A stretch of 15,625 bases of DNA from an uncultured Lachnospiraceae bacterium (GTDB lineage: Bacteria > Bacillota > Clostridia > Lachnospirales > Lachnospiraceae). The stretch spans positions 1 to 15,625 of the forward strand of contig CADCOU010000085.1 in the NCBI GenBank assembly GCA_902803155.1. Reading direction: 5' to 3'. The position numbers and the translations under genes were made by a program. The notes below the pieces were generated by a model. That model saw nothing but the letters and a program-made list of their open reading frames with translations, searched no databases and had not been told where the DNA came from. Below are positions 1 to 7,059 of this stretch, one piece after another. Within the stretch, counting starts at the first letter, position 1. Each line of letters starts with the position of its first letter.

Positions 1-9
1 GGCAGTTCC

Positions 10-885
10 TCAGAGACGGATCTCCCCGTCAAAAACCGATACCGCAGGTCCGGTCATGAAGACCGTGTCCTTTTCACGATCCCACTCGATCTCCAGATCC
101 CCGCCCAGAAGATGCACCGTCACGCACGGATCGGTCCATCCGTTCAGGATGCAGGCAGATGCGACCGCACATGCGCCGGTCCCGCAGGCCCAGGTTTCCC
201 CGCTGCCCCTCTCCCACACACGCATCCGTACATTCTTTCTGTCTTCCACGCGGATGAACTCCGTGTTGACGCGCTCCGGAAAGATCGGATGGTTCTCAAA
301 CAGTCTCCCGACGCCTTCCACGTCAAAGGACGCCACGTCGTCCACCGGAACCACGCAGTGCGGATTCCCCATGGATACGCAGGTCCCCTTCATGGTGAGA
401 TTCTCTGATACCGGGATATCCGTATTCAGAAGGATCCCCTCGTAGGGGCTTACCGTTGTCATTTCCAGACGACCCGCCGCAGCGGGATCGACCGGGATCT
501 TCTCCGGTTCGAACACCGGGGCTCCCATATCCACGCGCACCGTATCGACCTGTCCGTCCTTCACGTGAAGCTGCAGCGTCTTTACACCTGCCAATGTATC
601 GACTGTGATCACGTCCTTCTTAACGATCCCGTGGTCATAGACGTATTTCCCGACGCAGCGGATCCCGTTCCCGCACATCTTTCCGCGGGAGCCGTCGGCA
701 TTGTACATCTCCATCTCACAATCCGCCCGGTCGGAAGGCTGTATGATGATAAGCCCGTCCGACCCGATCCCGAAATGACGGTCCGAGACGAACTTCGCCA
801 CGGATACCGGGTCTTCTATCTTCTCTTCGAATCCGTTGACATACACATAGTCATTGCCGATGCCGTGCATCTTGGTAAAACGCAT
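10..885 (-). CDS. dapF: Diaminopimelate epimerase
   Basis: This cytoplasmic enzyme interconverts LL- and meso-diaminopimelate, the late step that supplies peptidoglycan cross-linking residues and lysine. The 291-residue protein has family length. The sequence shows the N-terminal KMHGIGNDYV block (residues 5-14), the first catalytic cysteine at Cys71 in MCGNGIRC, the SMGNPHCV block (171-178), and the second catalytic cysteine at Cys234 in ACGTGACA. The two cysteines act as an acid/base pair in this PLP-independent racemase family. The ATG start at 885 is preceded by GGGAGG at good spacing. It is the last visible gene of the minus-strand block, 64 bp after the methyltransferase gene, so it may be co-transcribed with it. 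Nothing looks broken. The identification is secure. Confidence 0.97.
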   Translation of the reverse strand: MRFTKMHGIGNDYVYVNGFEEKIEDPVSVAKFVSDRHFGIGSDGLIIIQPSDRADCEMEMYNADGSRGKMCGNGIRCVGKYVYDHGIVKKDVITVDTLAGVKTLQLHVKDGQVDTVRVDMGAPVFEPEKIPVDPAAAGRLEMTTVSPYEGILLNTDIPVSENLTMKGTCVSMGNPHCVVPVDDVASFDVEGVGRLFENHPIFPERVNTEFIRVEDRKNVRMRVWERGSGETWACGTGACAVASACILNGWTDPCVTVHLLGGDLEIEWDREKDTVFMTGPAVSVFDGEIRL

Positions 886-949
886 AGAAACCTCCCGTAT
901 CTCTCTTCTGGTGTGCCCCTGTCTATACAGGCCGGGTGACAGCCTTATC

Positions 950-1789
950 TCAGTCTCGGGTGTCTGTCTGTTTTCCTCTCTCCCTGGCCAAGATCACAAC
1001 GCGGTCCGAGGTGCCGGACAGAGGATCGTCCGTATAGGCATCCCATTCCCCGATATACTCCATGCCGGCTTCTTCAAGCAGTCTCCTTACGGAGTCTGTC
1101 TCCCGCGCTTTCTCCCTGTGCGTCTCAAAAAAGCGCTCATAGAGCCCGTCTTCACGCTGCAGGAATAATGTCAGGTCATACTCATTGATCCCGGAATGAA
1201 CGTCATAGTCATTTTCCCAGATGAAGCTGCAGTCGTCCCTGGATTCCGCGAATGTATGATCCGCGCAGAGTTCCCGGTAATGATATACCGTATTCAGGTC
1301 GAACAGGAACAGTCCTCCCGGATCGAGATAGTTATTCACCAGACGGAAGACCTGCAGCAGGTCCCTGTCATCCGTGATGTAATTCAGGGTATCGCAGACG
1401 GCTATGACCGCGCGGACCGTTCCGTACAGTTCAAATGAACGGATGTCCTGTTCAAGATACAGGATATCGTGCCGCCTGCTCTCCGGTATACCTGTCCCTG
1501 CAGGATCCCCGTCCCGTGTATTTTCTTTATCCGGTGAGGCTTCCGTTCTCCGGGCGATCTCCGCTTCCTGCGCGATCTCCAGCATATCCGGGGAAGCGTC
1601 GACGCCGATCATGTCATAGCCCGCATCAGCCAGGCGACGTGTCATCTGGCCGGTCCCGCATCCAAGATCCAGCACCAGGCCGTCCTCTATGCCGTCTTCC
1701 TTCAGCCTGCGGATGACATAGTCTGCCCATTCATCGTAAGGCACGTTGTCCATGAAGGTATCATAGACCCTCGCAAAGCTCTCATACAT
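950..1789 (-). CDS. YqeM-like class I SAM-dependent methyltransferase
   Basis: The protein is a Rossmann-fold methyltransferase. The SAM-binding motif I is LDLGCGTG (residues 40-47 from the chosen start), followed by a motif II region GVDASPDML. The N-terminus MYESFARVYDTFMDNVPYDE resembles the YqeM family of Firmicutes; the substrate of that family is not something I can state. I chose the ATG at 1789 (279 residues) because GGAG lies about 9 nt upstream and this is where family proteins start. An in-frame ATG at 1828 would add 13 residues but has no ribosome binding site and sits in the loop of a hairpin. A low-complexity polar insert (about residues 79-106, rich in D, E, G and P) interrupts the domain. 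It lies between the export-like gene and dapF in the same orientation, probably in the same operon. Confidence 0.85.
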   Translation of the reverse strand: MYESFARVYDTFMDNVPYDEWADYVIRRLKEDGIEDGLVLDLGCGTGQMTRRLADAGYDMIGVDASPDMLEIAQEAEIARRTEASPDKENTRDGDPAGTGIPESRRHDILYLEQDIRSFELYGTVRAVIAVCDTLNYITDDRDLLQVFRLVNNYLDPGGLFLFDLNTVYHYRELCADHTFAESRDDCSFIWENDYDVHSGINEYDLTLFLQREDGLYERFFETHREKARETDSVRRLLEEAGMEYIGEWDAYTDDPLSGTSDRVVILARERGKQTDTRD

Positions 1790-1820
1790 ACGGGCTTTCT
1801 CCAGCTTAAGAATTAATTGC

Positions 1821-1854
1821 TCCGGCATCTTTGCCGGGGTGCTGCGTACCGGCA
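1821..1854 (-). promoter_or_regulatory. Three-arm alternative hairpin between genes
   Basis: Three complementary arms lie side by side: 1821-1827, 1832-1838 and 1847-1854, built on the core CCGGCA/TGCCGG. Read on the minus strand, the first and second arms can pair (TGCCGG/CCGGCA), or the second and third can (CCGGC/GCCGG with a six-base loop). The latter is followed by the A/T-rich GCAATTAATTC, not a true T-run. This may be a weak attenuator or only a processing or stability structure between the export-like gene and the methyltransferase gene. Confidence 0.35.
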
Positions 1855-1862
1855 GAACACGC

Positions 1863-2363
1863 TCAGCCTACCACGTTCGCAAGGAATGCGTAGGAGAAAA
1901 CGGTCATGATCACAGTTGCCAGCAGCACACCCAGGAGGATCGGGATAATCGCCTTCTTCCGATCCATATCCAGGATCGTGGCGATCAGCGAACCGGTCCA
2001 TGCTCCTGTCCCGGGAAGGGGGATGCCGACAAAAAGCAGCAGTCCCAGAAACTCACCGTGCTTCATGCTCTCGCTCTTGCGCTGTCCTCTCTCCTCGATC
2101 CATTCCGCGAACCTGTGCAGCGGCGTTTTCTTCATCCAGCCGAGCACCTTCTTCAGCAGAAGGAGAATGAACGGAACCGGCAGCACATTGCCAATGACAC
2201 AGATCGGCACCGCGACCCAGAGCTTCACTCCAAGCAGCGCCGCAACGATAAGCCCTCCCCTGCATTCCAGGATCGGGAACAGCGAGACGATAAATATGAC
2301 TAATTCGGCGGGCATGATGTGTCCGAGATTATTTGCAAACCAGGTTGCCAGTGCGTTGGTCAT
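1863..2363 (-). CDS. Putative small multidrug export family membrane protein (COG2426 / Sm_multidrug_ex)
   Basis: This is an integral membrane protein of 166 residues with about four hydrophobic stretches (near 20-32, 36-70, 103-130 and 138-163). Two motifs place it in the Sm_multidrug_ex (PF06695, COG2426) family: FPILECRGGL (29-38), equivalent to the P-x-x-E-x-R-G motif, and the re-entrant-like IPLPGTGAWTG (114-124). The family is thought to be structurally related to DedA/VTT proteins; the drug-export label is historical and weakly supported, so transport or lipid scrambling are both open. The ATG has GAGG about 11 nt upstream. It starts 25 bp after the hisC stop, which indicates co-transcription. 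Confidence 0.87.
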   Translation of the reverse strand: MTNALATWFANNLGHIMPAELVIFIVSLFPILECRGGLIVAALLGVKLWVAVPICVIGNVLPVPFILLLLKKVLGWMKKTPLHRFAEWIEERGQRKSESMKHGEFLGLLLFVGIPLPGTGAWTGSLIATILDMDRKKAIIPILLGVLLATVIMTVFSYAFLANVVG

Positions 2364-2388
2364 CTGTATGTTTTCCTCATTTCTCTTC

Positions 2389-3474
2389 TCACCGGTCTCT
2401 GAGATATTCCTTCAGGAATGCAACCAGCGTATCCATCTCTTCATCGGTCCCGATCGTGATGCGGAGATAGTTGTCGATGCGCGGCTTGTCAAAATACCGC
2501 ACGATGATCTTCGCTTCGTGAAGCGCCGTAAACAGTTCTTTCGCCGGAACGCTCCTGTGCGTGACGAACAGGAAGTTGGACTGGGAATCGTTAAATGAGA
2601 ATCCGAGTTCTCTCAGTTCTTTCCCGATCCTTCTCCTCGTAGCCTTGATCATCCCAAGATGCCGTGCAAAATATGCCTGGTCCTCCACAGCTGCCGCGCC
2701 TGCAGCGATCGCAGTCCTGTTCATCGTATAGGAGTTGAATGAATACTTGGCGTCGTTCAGATAACGGATCATGTCCGGCGATCCGATTGCAAAACCGATC
2801 CGCATGCCTGCAAGCGACCTGGACTTGGAAAAAGTATTGACCACCAGCAGGTTCTCGTACTTATCCAGAATGTTCAGGGCACTGTCAGCAGGGATCTTCC
2901 CGTCCTCGCCTTCTTCGAAATCTATATACGCCTCATCGACGATAACCACTACGTCTGTGTTGTGGCGGACGATGTCTTCCACCTCATCGAGCGGCTTCAG
3001 TACTCCGGTCGGGGCATTTGGGTTTGCAATAATGATGCCGCCGTTCTCCGGATAATAATCACGGTTAATGATGCGGAAATCCTCATCGAGCTTCTTTGTC
3101 TCATAAGGGATCCGGAACAGGTCTGCCCACACATCGTAGAAGGAATAGGTGATGTCCGGGAACAGGATAGGCCTGCCTGAGGCAAAGAAGGTGATAAAAC
3201 ACATGGCAAGCACATCATCCGATCCGACTCCGACAAATACACGCTCCGGCGCTACTCCGTAATGCCGTGCGATCGCCTCGACCAGAACGGCCGATGACGG
3301 ATCCGGATACTTCCTGAGAATGTCACCGTCCGACATGTCGATCGCTTCCTTTACGAGAGGTGACGGCGGGTAAGGATTCTCGTTGGTATTCAGCTTGATG
3401 ATGTTGCTGATCTTCGGCTGTTCTCCCGGTGTGTAGGGTATGACCTTCCTTACATTGTCTTCCCACTTAGGCAT
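2389..3474 (-). CDS. hisC: Histidinol-phosphate aminotransferase
   Basis: This PLP-dependent class I/II aminotransferase converts imidazole-acetol phosphate to histidinol phosphate in histidine synthesis; members often also act on aromatic amino acids. The 361-residue protein has the expected length. The sequence shows the LNTNENPYPPSP block (28-39), NPNAPTG (151-157), DEAYIDF (180-186), and the Schiff-base lysine Lys217 in NTFSKSRSLAGMRIG. The ATG is preceded by GGAGG six bases upstream. The gene is 21 bp downstream of prfA and 25 bp upstream of the export-like gene, so it sits in a translation-factor operon and not in a his operon. From sequence alone I cannot exclude a main role as an aromatic aminotransferase. 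Confidence 0.92.
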   Translation of the reverse strand: MPKWEDNVRKVIPYTPGEQPKISNIIKLNTNENPYPPSPLVKEAIDMSDGDILRKYPDPSSAVLVEAIARHYGVAPERVFVGVGSDDVLAMCFITFFASGRPILFPDITYSFYDVWADLFRIPYETKKLDEDFRIINRDYYPENGGIIIANPNAPTGVLKPLDEVEDIVRHNTDVVVIVDEAYIDFEEGEDGKIPADSALNILDKYENLLVVNTFSKSRSLAGMRIGFAIGSPDMIRYLNDAKYSFNSYTMNRTAIAAGAAAVEDQAYFARHLGMIKATRRRIGKELRELGFSFNDSQSNFLFVTHRSVPAKELFTALHEAKIIVRYFDKPRIDNYLRITIGTDEEMDTLVAFLKEYLRDR

Positions 3475-3495
3475 GGTATTCCTCCATATTGCAAA

Positions 3496-4572
3496 TTATA
3501 CCTGTTCTCCCGACTTCGCCAGTCTCGCAGCCTGGTCGGCCGCGCTGAGGCTGTCTATGATCTCATCCAGGTCACCGTCCATGATCTGATCGATCCTGTA
3601 GAGGGTGAGCTTGATCCGGTGATCCGTGACCCTCCCCTGCGGGAAGTTGTAGGTACGGATCTTCTCGCTCCGGTCGCCCGATCCGATCTGGCTGCGCCTC
3701 TCCTCCGCCTCCGCGTCGTGACGCTCCATGACCTCTTTCTGATAGAGGATGGAACGGAGAATCTTAATCGCCTTGTCCTTGTTCTTCAGCTGGCTCTTCT
3801 CATCCTGGCACGAGACCACGATCCCGGTCGGTTCATGCACCAGGCGGACTGCAGAGTCCGTCGTATTGACGCACTGTCCGCCGTTGCCGGATGCCCGGAA
3901 CACATCGAAATGGCATTCGCTCAGATCCAGCTGGAAATCGATCTCCTCTGCCTGGGGCATGATGGCTACCGTACAGGCAGATGTATGGATACGCCCTCCG
4001 CTCTCGGTCTCCGGAACCCTCTGCACACGGTGTACGCCGGATTCATATTTCAGTCTGGAATACGCTCCCTGTCCGTTTACGAGGAAAACACACTCCTTAA
4101 AGCCTCCGAGCCCGTTCTCGCTGACGGATGTCAGTTCCACCTTCCAGCCATGGCGGTCCGCATACCGGCTGTACATACGGAAAACCTCTGAGGCAAACAG
4201 GGCGGCCTCATCGCCGCCGACGCCCGCGCGTATCTCAACGACGACATTCTTTTCGTCATTCGGATCTTTCGGAAGCAGCATGATGCGGAGCTTCTCCCGG
4301 ATCGACTCCTCATCTTCCTTCGCCTGCTGGAGTTCTTCCTTCAGCATCAGGCGCATGTCTTCATCGCGCTCCGCTTCCAGCATCTCCTCACAGTCGCTGA
4401 TCGTCTGCTGCGCCTTCCTGTAACCGGCATACGTTTCCGCGACCGGCGTCAGGGAAGCCCTTTCCTTCATCAGCTCCTGCAGCCTGGCAGGATCTCTGGC
4501 CGTCTCCGGTTCCGAAAGCTGCCTGGTGATCTCTTCCAGTCTTCCGGTGACTTCATTCAACTGCTCAAACAA
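3496..4572 (-). CDS. prfA: Peptide chain release factor 1
   Basis: RF1 reads UAA and UAG stop codons on the ribosome and triggers release of the nascent chain. The stop-codon recognition tripeptide PxT appears as PET (residues 187-189) in QRVPETESGGRIHTS. The catalytic GGQ (231-233) lies in ASGNGGQCVNTTDSAVR. PxT, and not SPF, separates it from RF2. I chose a TTG start at 4572, giving 358 residues beginning MFEQLNEV, the usual length for the family. It has a very strong site, GGGGAGG, seven bases upstream. The in-frame ATG at 4602 would add ten unrelated residues. The TTG start overlaps the end of prmC by eight bases, which suggests translational coupling with the enzyme that methylates this factor. 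Confidence 0.97.
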   Translation of the reverse strand: MFEQLNEVTGRLEEITRQLSEPETARDPARLQELMKERASLTPVAETYAGYRKAQQTISDCEEMLEAERDEDMRLMLKEELQQAKEDEESIREKLRIMLLPKDPNDEKNVVVEIRAGVGGDEAALFASEVFRMYSRYADRHGWKVELTSVSENGLGGFKECVFLVNGQGAYSRLKYESGVHRVQRVPETESGGRIHTSACTVAIMPQAEEIDFQLDLSECHFDVFRASGNGGQCVNTTDSAVRLVHEPTGIVVSCQDEKSQLKNKDKAIKILRSILYQKEVMERHDAEAEERRSQIGSGDRSEKIRTYNFPQGRVTDHRIKLTLYRIDQIMDGDLDEIIDSLSAADQAARLAKSGEQV

Positions 4573-5401
4573 TCGCTTTCCTCCCCAGAACGACCCGGTC
4601 ATTTCCGCCGAGGTCCTTTATCACACTTACTTCAGTAAACTTATTTTCGATGAACATCGATCTGACGGCATCTCCCTGATCGTACCCGATCTCGACGATC
4701 AGCCAGCCGCCTCCGGAAAGATGTGCAAGGCTCTCCGGAATGATCCTGCGGTAACAGGAGAGGCCGTCCTCTCCTCCGTCCAGAGCCAGGCGCGGCTCAT
4801 GTTCCCTGACTTCCTCCATCAGGCCGCCGATCTCACCGGATCTGATATAGGGCGGATTGGACACGATCATGTCAAATTCACCTTCTATCCGCTCAAACAG
4901 ATCGCTCCGTAGAAAAAGAGCCTGTACCCCGTTTCTCTCCGCGTTCCTGCGCGCGATACCGAGTGCTGCCTCAGACAGGTCGCTGCCGGTTCCCGTGAGA
5001 TGTTCCCCCATTTTCAGGAGGCTGATCAGGATACAGCCGGAACCGGTACACAGATCCAGGACGCTGCATCCCGGGCGGATCCTCTTCAGGGCCTCCTCCG
5101 CAAGGATTTCCGTATCCTGGCGCGGCGTGAGCACATCCTCGGACACATAAAACGGAATGCCCATGAAATACGCTTCTCCCGTCAGCTGCTGCAGCGGTAT
5201 CCTCTGCGCGCGTTTCATGATCAGTTCCTTATACCTGCTGAGGATTTCTTCGTCTATCGGGTCCGTCCTGCGCGCGTAGTATCCGGCACGGCTGATCCCG
5301 GACACAAATTGAAGCAGCAACAAGGCGTCAGTATCAGCGTCCGGAACCTGATTCTGTTCCAGACAGCACTGCGCTTTATGTACTGCTTCACGATAATTCA
5401 T
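4565..5401 (-). CDS. prmC: Release factor glutamine methyltransferase
   Basis: PrmC (HemK) N5-methylates the glutamine of the GGQ motif of RF1 and RF2, which raises the rate of peptide release. The 278-residue protein has the N-terminal helical substrate-binding domain (about 1-80), SAM motif I VLDLCTGSGCILISL (114-128), and the diagnostic NPPY at 182-185 in VSNPPYIRSGE. Its substrate gene prfA follows with an eight-base overlap. The ATG at 5401 lies six bases after the TGA of the DUF1385 gene; the only ribosome-binding-like sequence, AAGTGA, overlaps that stop codon, so translation is probably coupled to the upstream gene. The identification is secure. Confidence 0.96.
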   Translation of the reverse strand: MNYREAVHKAQCCLEQNQVPDADTDALLLLQFVSGISRAGYYARRTDPIDEEILSRYKELIMKRAQRIPLQQLTGEAYFMGIPFYVSEDVLTPRQDTEILAEEALKRIRPGCSVLDLCTGSGCILISLLKMGEHLTGTGSDLSEAALGIARRNAERNGVQALFLRSDLFERIEGEFDMIVSNPPYIRSGEIGGLMEEVREHEPRLALDGGEDGLSCYRRIIPESLAHLSGGGWLIVEIGYDQGDAVRSMFIENKFTEVSVIKDLGGNDRVVLGRKAIV

Positions 5402-5407
5402 ATGAAA

Positions 5408-6535
5408 TCACTTTATTGTATAGATGTCATCGCTCTCATGCGGCTCATCAGCCTCTGTCAGATCATATTCCGCACCAAAGTTCTCATTCAGATATTTCTT
5501 CCAGTTAAACACTGCTTCCACCGAGGCGATGCCGACCTCGATCTGGTCGTCATCCGGCTCATTTGTCGTCAGCTTCTGAAGCAGAAGTCCCGGTTTGCTC
5601 AGGATATCAACACATTTGTTGTCGTATCTTCCGGCAAGACGGATAAACTCGAAAGAGACTCCCGCAATCACCGGGATCAGCAGGATGCGGATCACGATTC
5701 TCAACACCGGGTTCGGTGTACGGATAAACAGGAAAAAGATCACGCTGACGACCATGACAATCAGCAGGAAACTGGTACCGCACCTCTTGTGCTGGCGTGA
5801 ACTGCTGCGGACATTCTCAACATTCAGTTCCAGTCCGTGCTCGATGCAGTTGATGCACTTGTGCTCAGCCCCGTGATACATGAACGTCCTCTGGATATCC
5901 TTCATGCGCGAGATCAGCAGAAGATATCCGAAGAAAATGAGCATTCTGAGAAGAGCCTCACAGACGGAGATCAGAGACTCATTGGATGTAACCGTCCGGA
6001 GGAGCCTGGAAAGGAAATACGGCAGCATCATAAACAGAGCAACGGAGAATACCAGTGAGAAGATCAGCGTCACTGTCAGCAGGACGGAATTATCCGAATC
6101 CTCCGACTTCCCGTTCCCGGATGACTCTCTCTCTTCCCGCTTCCTGCGCTCTTCCTGTGCGTTTTTCTGTGCCTTCTCCAGTACCCTGTCCGCCTCGGAC
6201 TCTCTGCCGGAAGCTCTCAGTTTCGCTGCCTTCTTCTCGGCTTTCTTCTGCTCCTCGGCCAGCCGCTCTTCCAGTTCCTTCTCGGATTCCTCTGCGAAAA
6301 GGTCTGCGGAAAACATGAGGGACTTCATACCCAGATAAAGGGAATCGATAAAGCTGCATACGCCCCGGATAATCGGAAGTTTCTGCACCGTCTTATTCCG
6401 GATAACACCCCTGTAGACACCGGTCCTGACGGTAATCTGATTATCAGCCGTTCTGACCGCAACTGCCCATTTCTCACTGTTGCGCATCATGACGCCTTCC
6501 ATCACCGCCTGACCACCGATATTGGAATACTTCAT
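5408..6535 (-). CDS. DUF1385 (YqhQ-like) membrane protein with charged insert
   Basis: The protein starts with the DUF1385 signature GGQAVMEGVMMR (residues 7-18) and carries HGAEHKCINC (221-230), two conserved blocks of the YqhQ family, whose biochemical role is not known. Hydrophobic segments lie near 151-175, 192-210, 254-272 and 278-296, so it is a membrane protein. At 375 residues it is longer than the usual size of about 300. The excess is a strongly charged, coiled-coil-like stretch of E, K, R and A at 81-149, just before the first membrane segment. The ATG has GGAG about 12 bases upstream. The neighbourhood rpmE - DUF1385 - prmC - prfA recurs in Clostridia. An intrinsic terminator lies between it and rpmE, so it needs read-through or a promoter that I could not see. 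Confidence 0.9.
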   Translation of the reverse strand: MKYSNIGGQAVMEGVMMRNSEKWAVAVRTADNQITVRTGVYRGVIRNKTVQKLPIIRGVCSFIDSLYLGMKSLMFSADLFAEESEKELEERLAEEQKKAEKKAAKLRASGRESEADRVLEKAQKNAQEERRKREERESSGNGKSEDSDNSVLLTVTLIFSLVFSVALFMMLPYFLSRLLRTVTSNESLISVCEALLRMLIFFGYLLLISRMKDIQRTFMYHGAEHKCINCIEHGLELNVENVRSSSRQHKRCGTSFLLIVMVVSVIFFLFIRTPNPVLRIVIRILLIPVIAGVSFEFIRLAGRYDNKCVDILSKPGLLLQKLTTNEPDDDQIEVGIASVEAVFNWKKYLNENFGAEYDLTEADEPHESDDIYTIK

Positions 6536-6570
6536 AGACTGCTCTTTCTCCAGTAATTTTCCAGTAAAAA

Positions 6571-6599
6571 GAAGGTTGAGGCCTGCAGCCCCAACCTTC
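6571..6599 (-). terminator. Intrinsic terminator after rpmE
   Basis: Read on the minus strand, a 12-bp stem GAAGGTTGGGGC / GCCTCAACCTTC (one G-U pair) with a five-base loop TGCAG is followed directly by TTTTTA. It begins about 15 bases past the rpmE stop codon and is a textbook Rho-independent terminator. It separates rpmE from the downstream DUF1385-prmC-prfA block. Confidence 0.88.
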
Positions 6600-6613
6600 C
6601 TGACATTTCCAGA

Positions 6614-6820
6614 TTACTGCTGGCCCAGACCGTATTTCCTGTTAAACTTATCGATACGGCCGCGTGCCTGAGCCGCCTTCTGCTGGCCCGTATAGAACGA
6701 ATGGCACTTGGAGCAGACCTCAACGTGGATCTCCGGCTTGGTAGAACCGGTAACGAACGTGTTTCCGCAGTTGCAGGTCACAGTCGCCTGATAGTATTTC
6801 GGATGAATTCCTTCTCTCAT
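6614..6820 (-). CDS. rpmE: 50S ribosomal protein L31, zinc-binding form
   Basis: This is the 68-residue protein L31 of the large ribosomal subunit, which bridges the subunits near the central protuberance. It begins MREGIHPKYY, typical of the family. Four cysteines in two pairs (Cys16 and Cys18; Cys36 and Cys39 in CSKC) mark the zinc-binding type, in contrast to the cysteine-free paralogue that replaces it under zinc starvation. The ribosome binding site AGAGGTGAT is five bases before the ATG. It has its own promoter at 7014-7042, a long structured leader and a strong terminator, so it can be expressed as a single-gene unit downstream of rho. Confidence 0.97.
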   Translation of the reverse strand: MREGIHPKYYQATVTCNCGNTFVTGSTKPEIHVEVCSKCHSFYTGQQKAAQARGRIDKFNRKYGLGQQ

Positions 6821-7006
6821 GATATATCACCTCTCTAATTCCGCGCGCACTGCGCGACTCATTGTACGTGAACTGCTTACGCTCTTCAGCTCTGCGCTGA
6901 CGCGTCTGTTCCCGGACGCCCCGGGCGATCCCCGCAAGTCCATACGGTTTGCCGTATCCCGATCCCGCCACCTTAAGCGGAACTGCAGCCTGTGCTTCGG
7001 GCACAG
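6821..7006 (-). promoter_or_regulatory. Long structured rpmE leader (candidate L31 leader RNA)
   Basis: The predicted rpmE transcript starts near 7006 and carries about 185 nt before the ATG, much more than a ribosome binding site needs. Read on the minus strand it can form CTGTGC/GCACAG (6990-7006), ATACGG/CCGTAT with a four-base loop (6942-6957), CCCGG/CCGGG (6911-6925), and CGCGC/GCGCG (6844-6856), the last just upstream of the ribosome binding site. Structured leaders upstream of rpmE are known in several bacterial groups as probable autoregulatory elements; assigning this one to such a class is an inference. Confidence 0.5.
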
Positions 7007-7013
7007 CAGAAGC

Positions 7014-7042
7014 ATTATAGCACGGCGGTGATAGCAGTGCAA
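7014..7042 (-). promoter_or_regulatory. Sigma-A-type promoter for rpmE
   Basis: Read on the minus strand: -35 TTGCAC (7037-7042), a spacer of exactly 17 bases, and a perfect -10 TATAAT (7014-7019) preceded by TGC, giving an extended -10. It starts only 18 bases past the rho stop codon and points at rpmE. This is the best promoter in the window. Confidence 0.88.
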
Positions 7043-7059
7043 GACATATTTCGGCGATT

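Noticed and set aside
6720..7004. A 94-codon GTG-started frame through the rpmE leader, overlapping rpmE in another frame
   Set aside because: There is no ribosome binding site at the GTG, which lies within two bases of the predicted transcript start, and it overlaps rpmE out of frame. The leader is better read as structured RNA.
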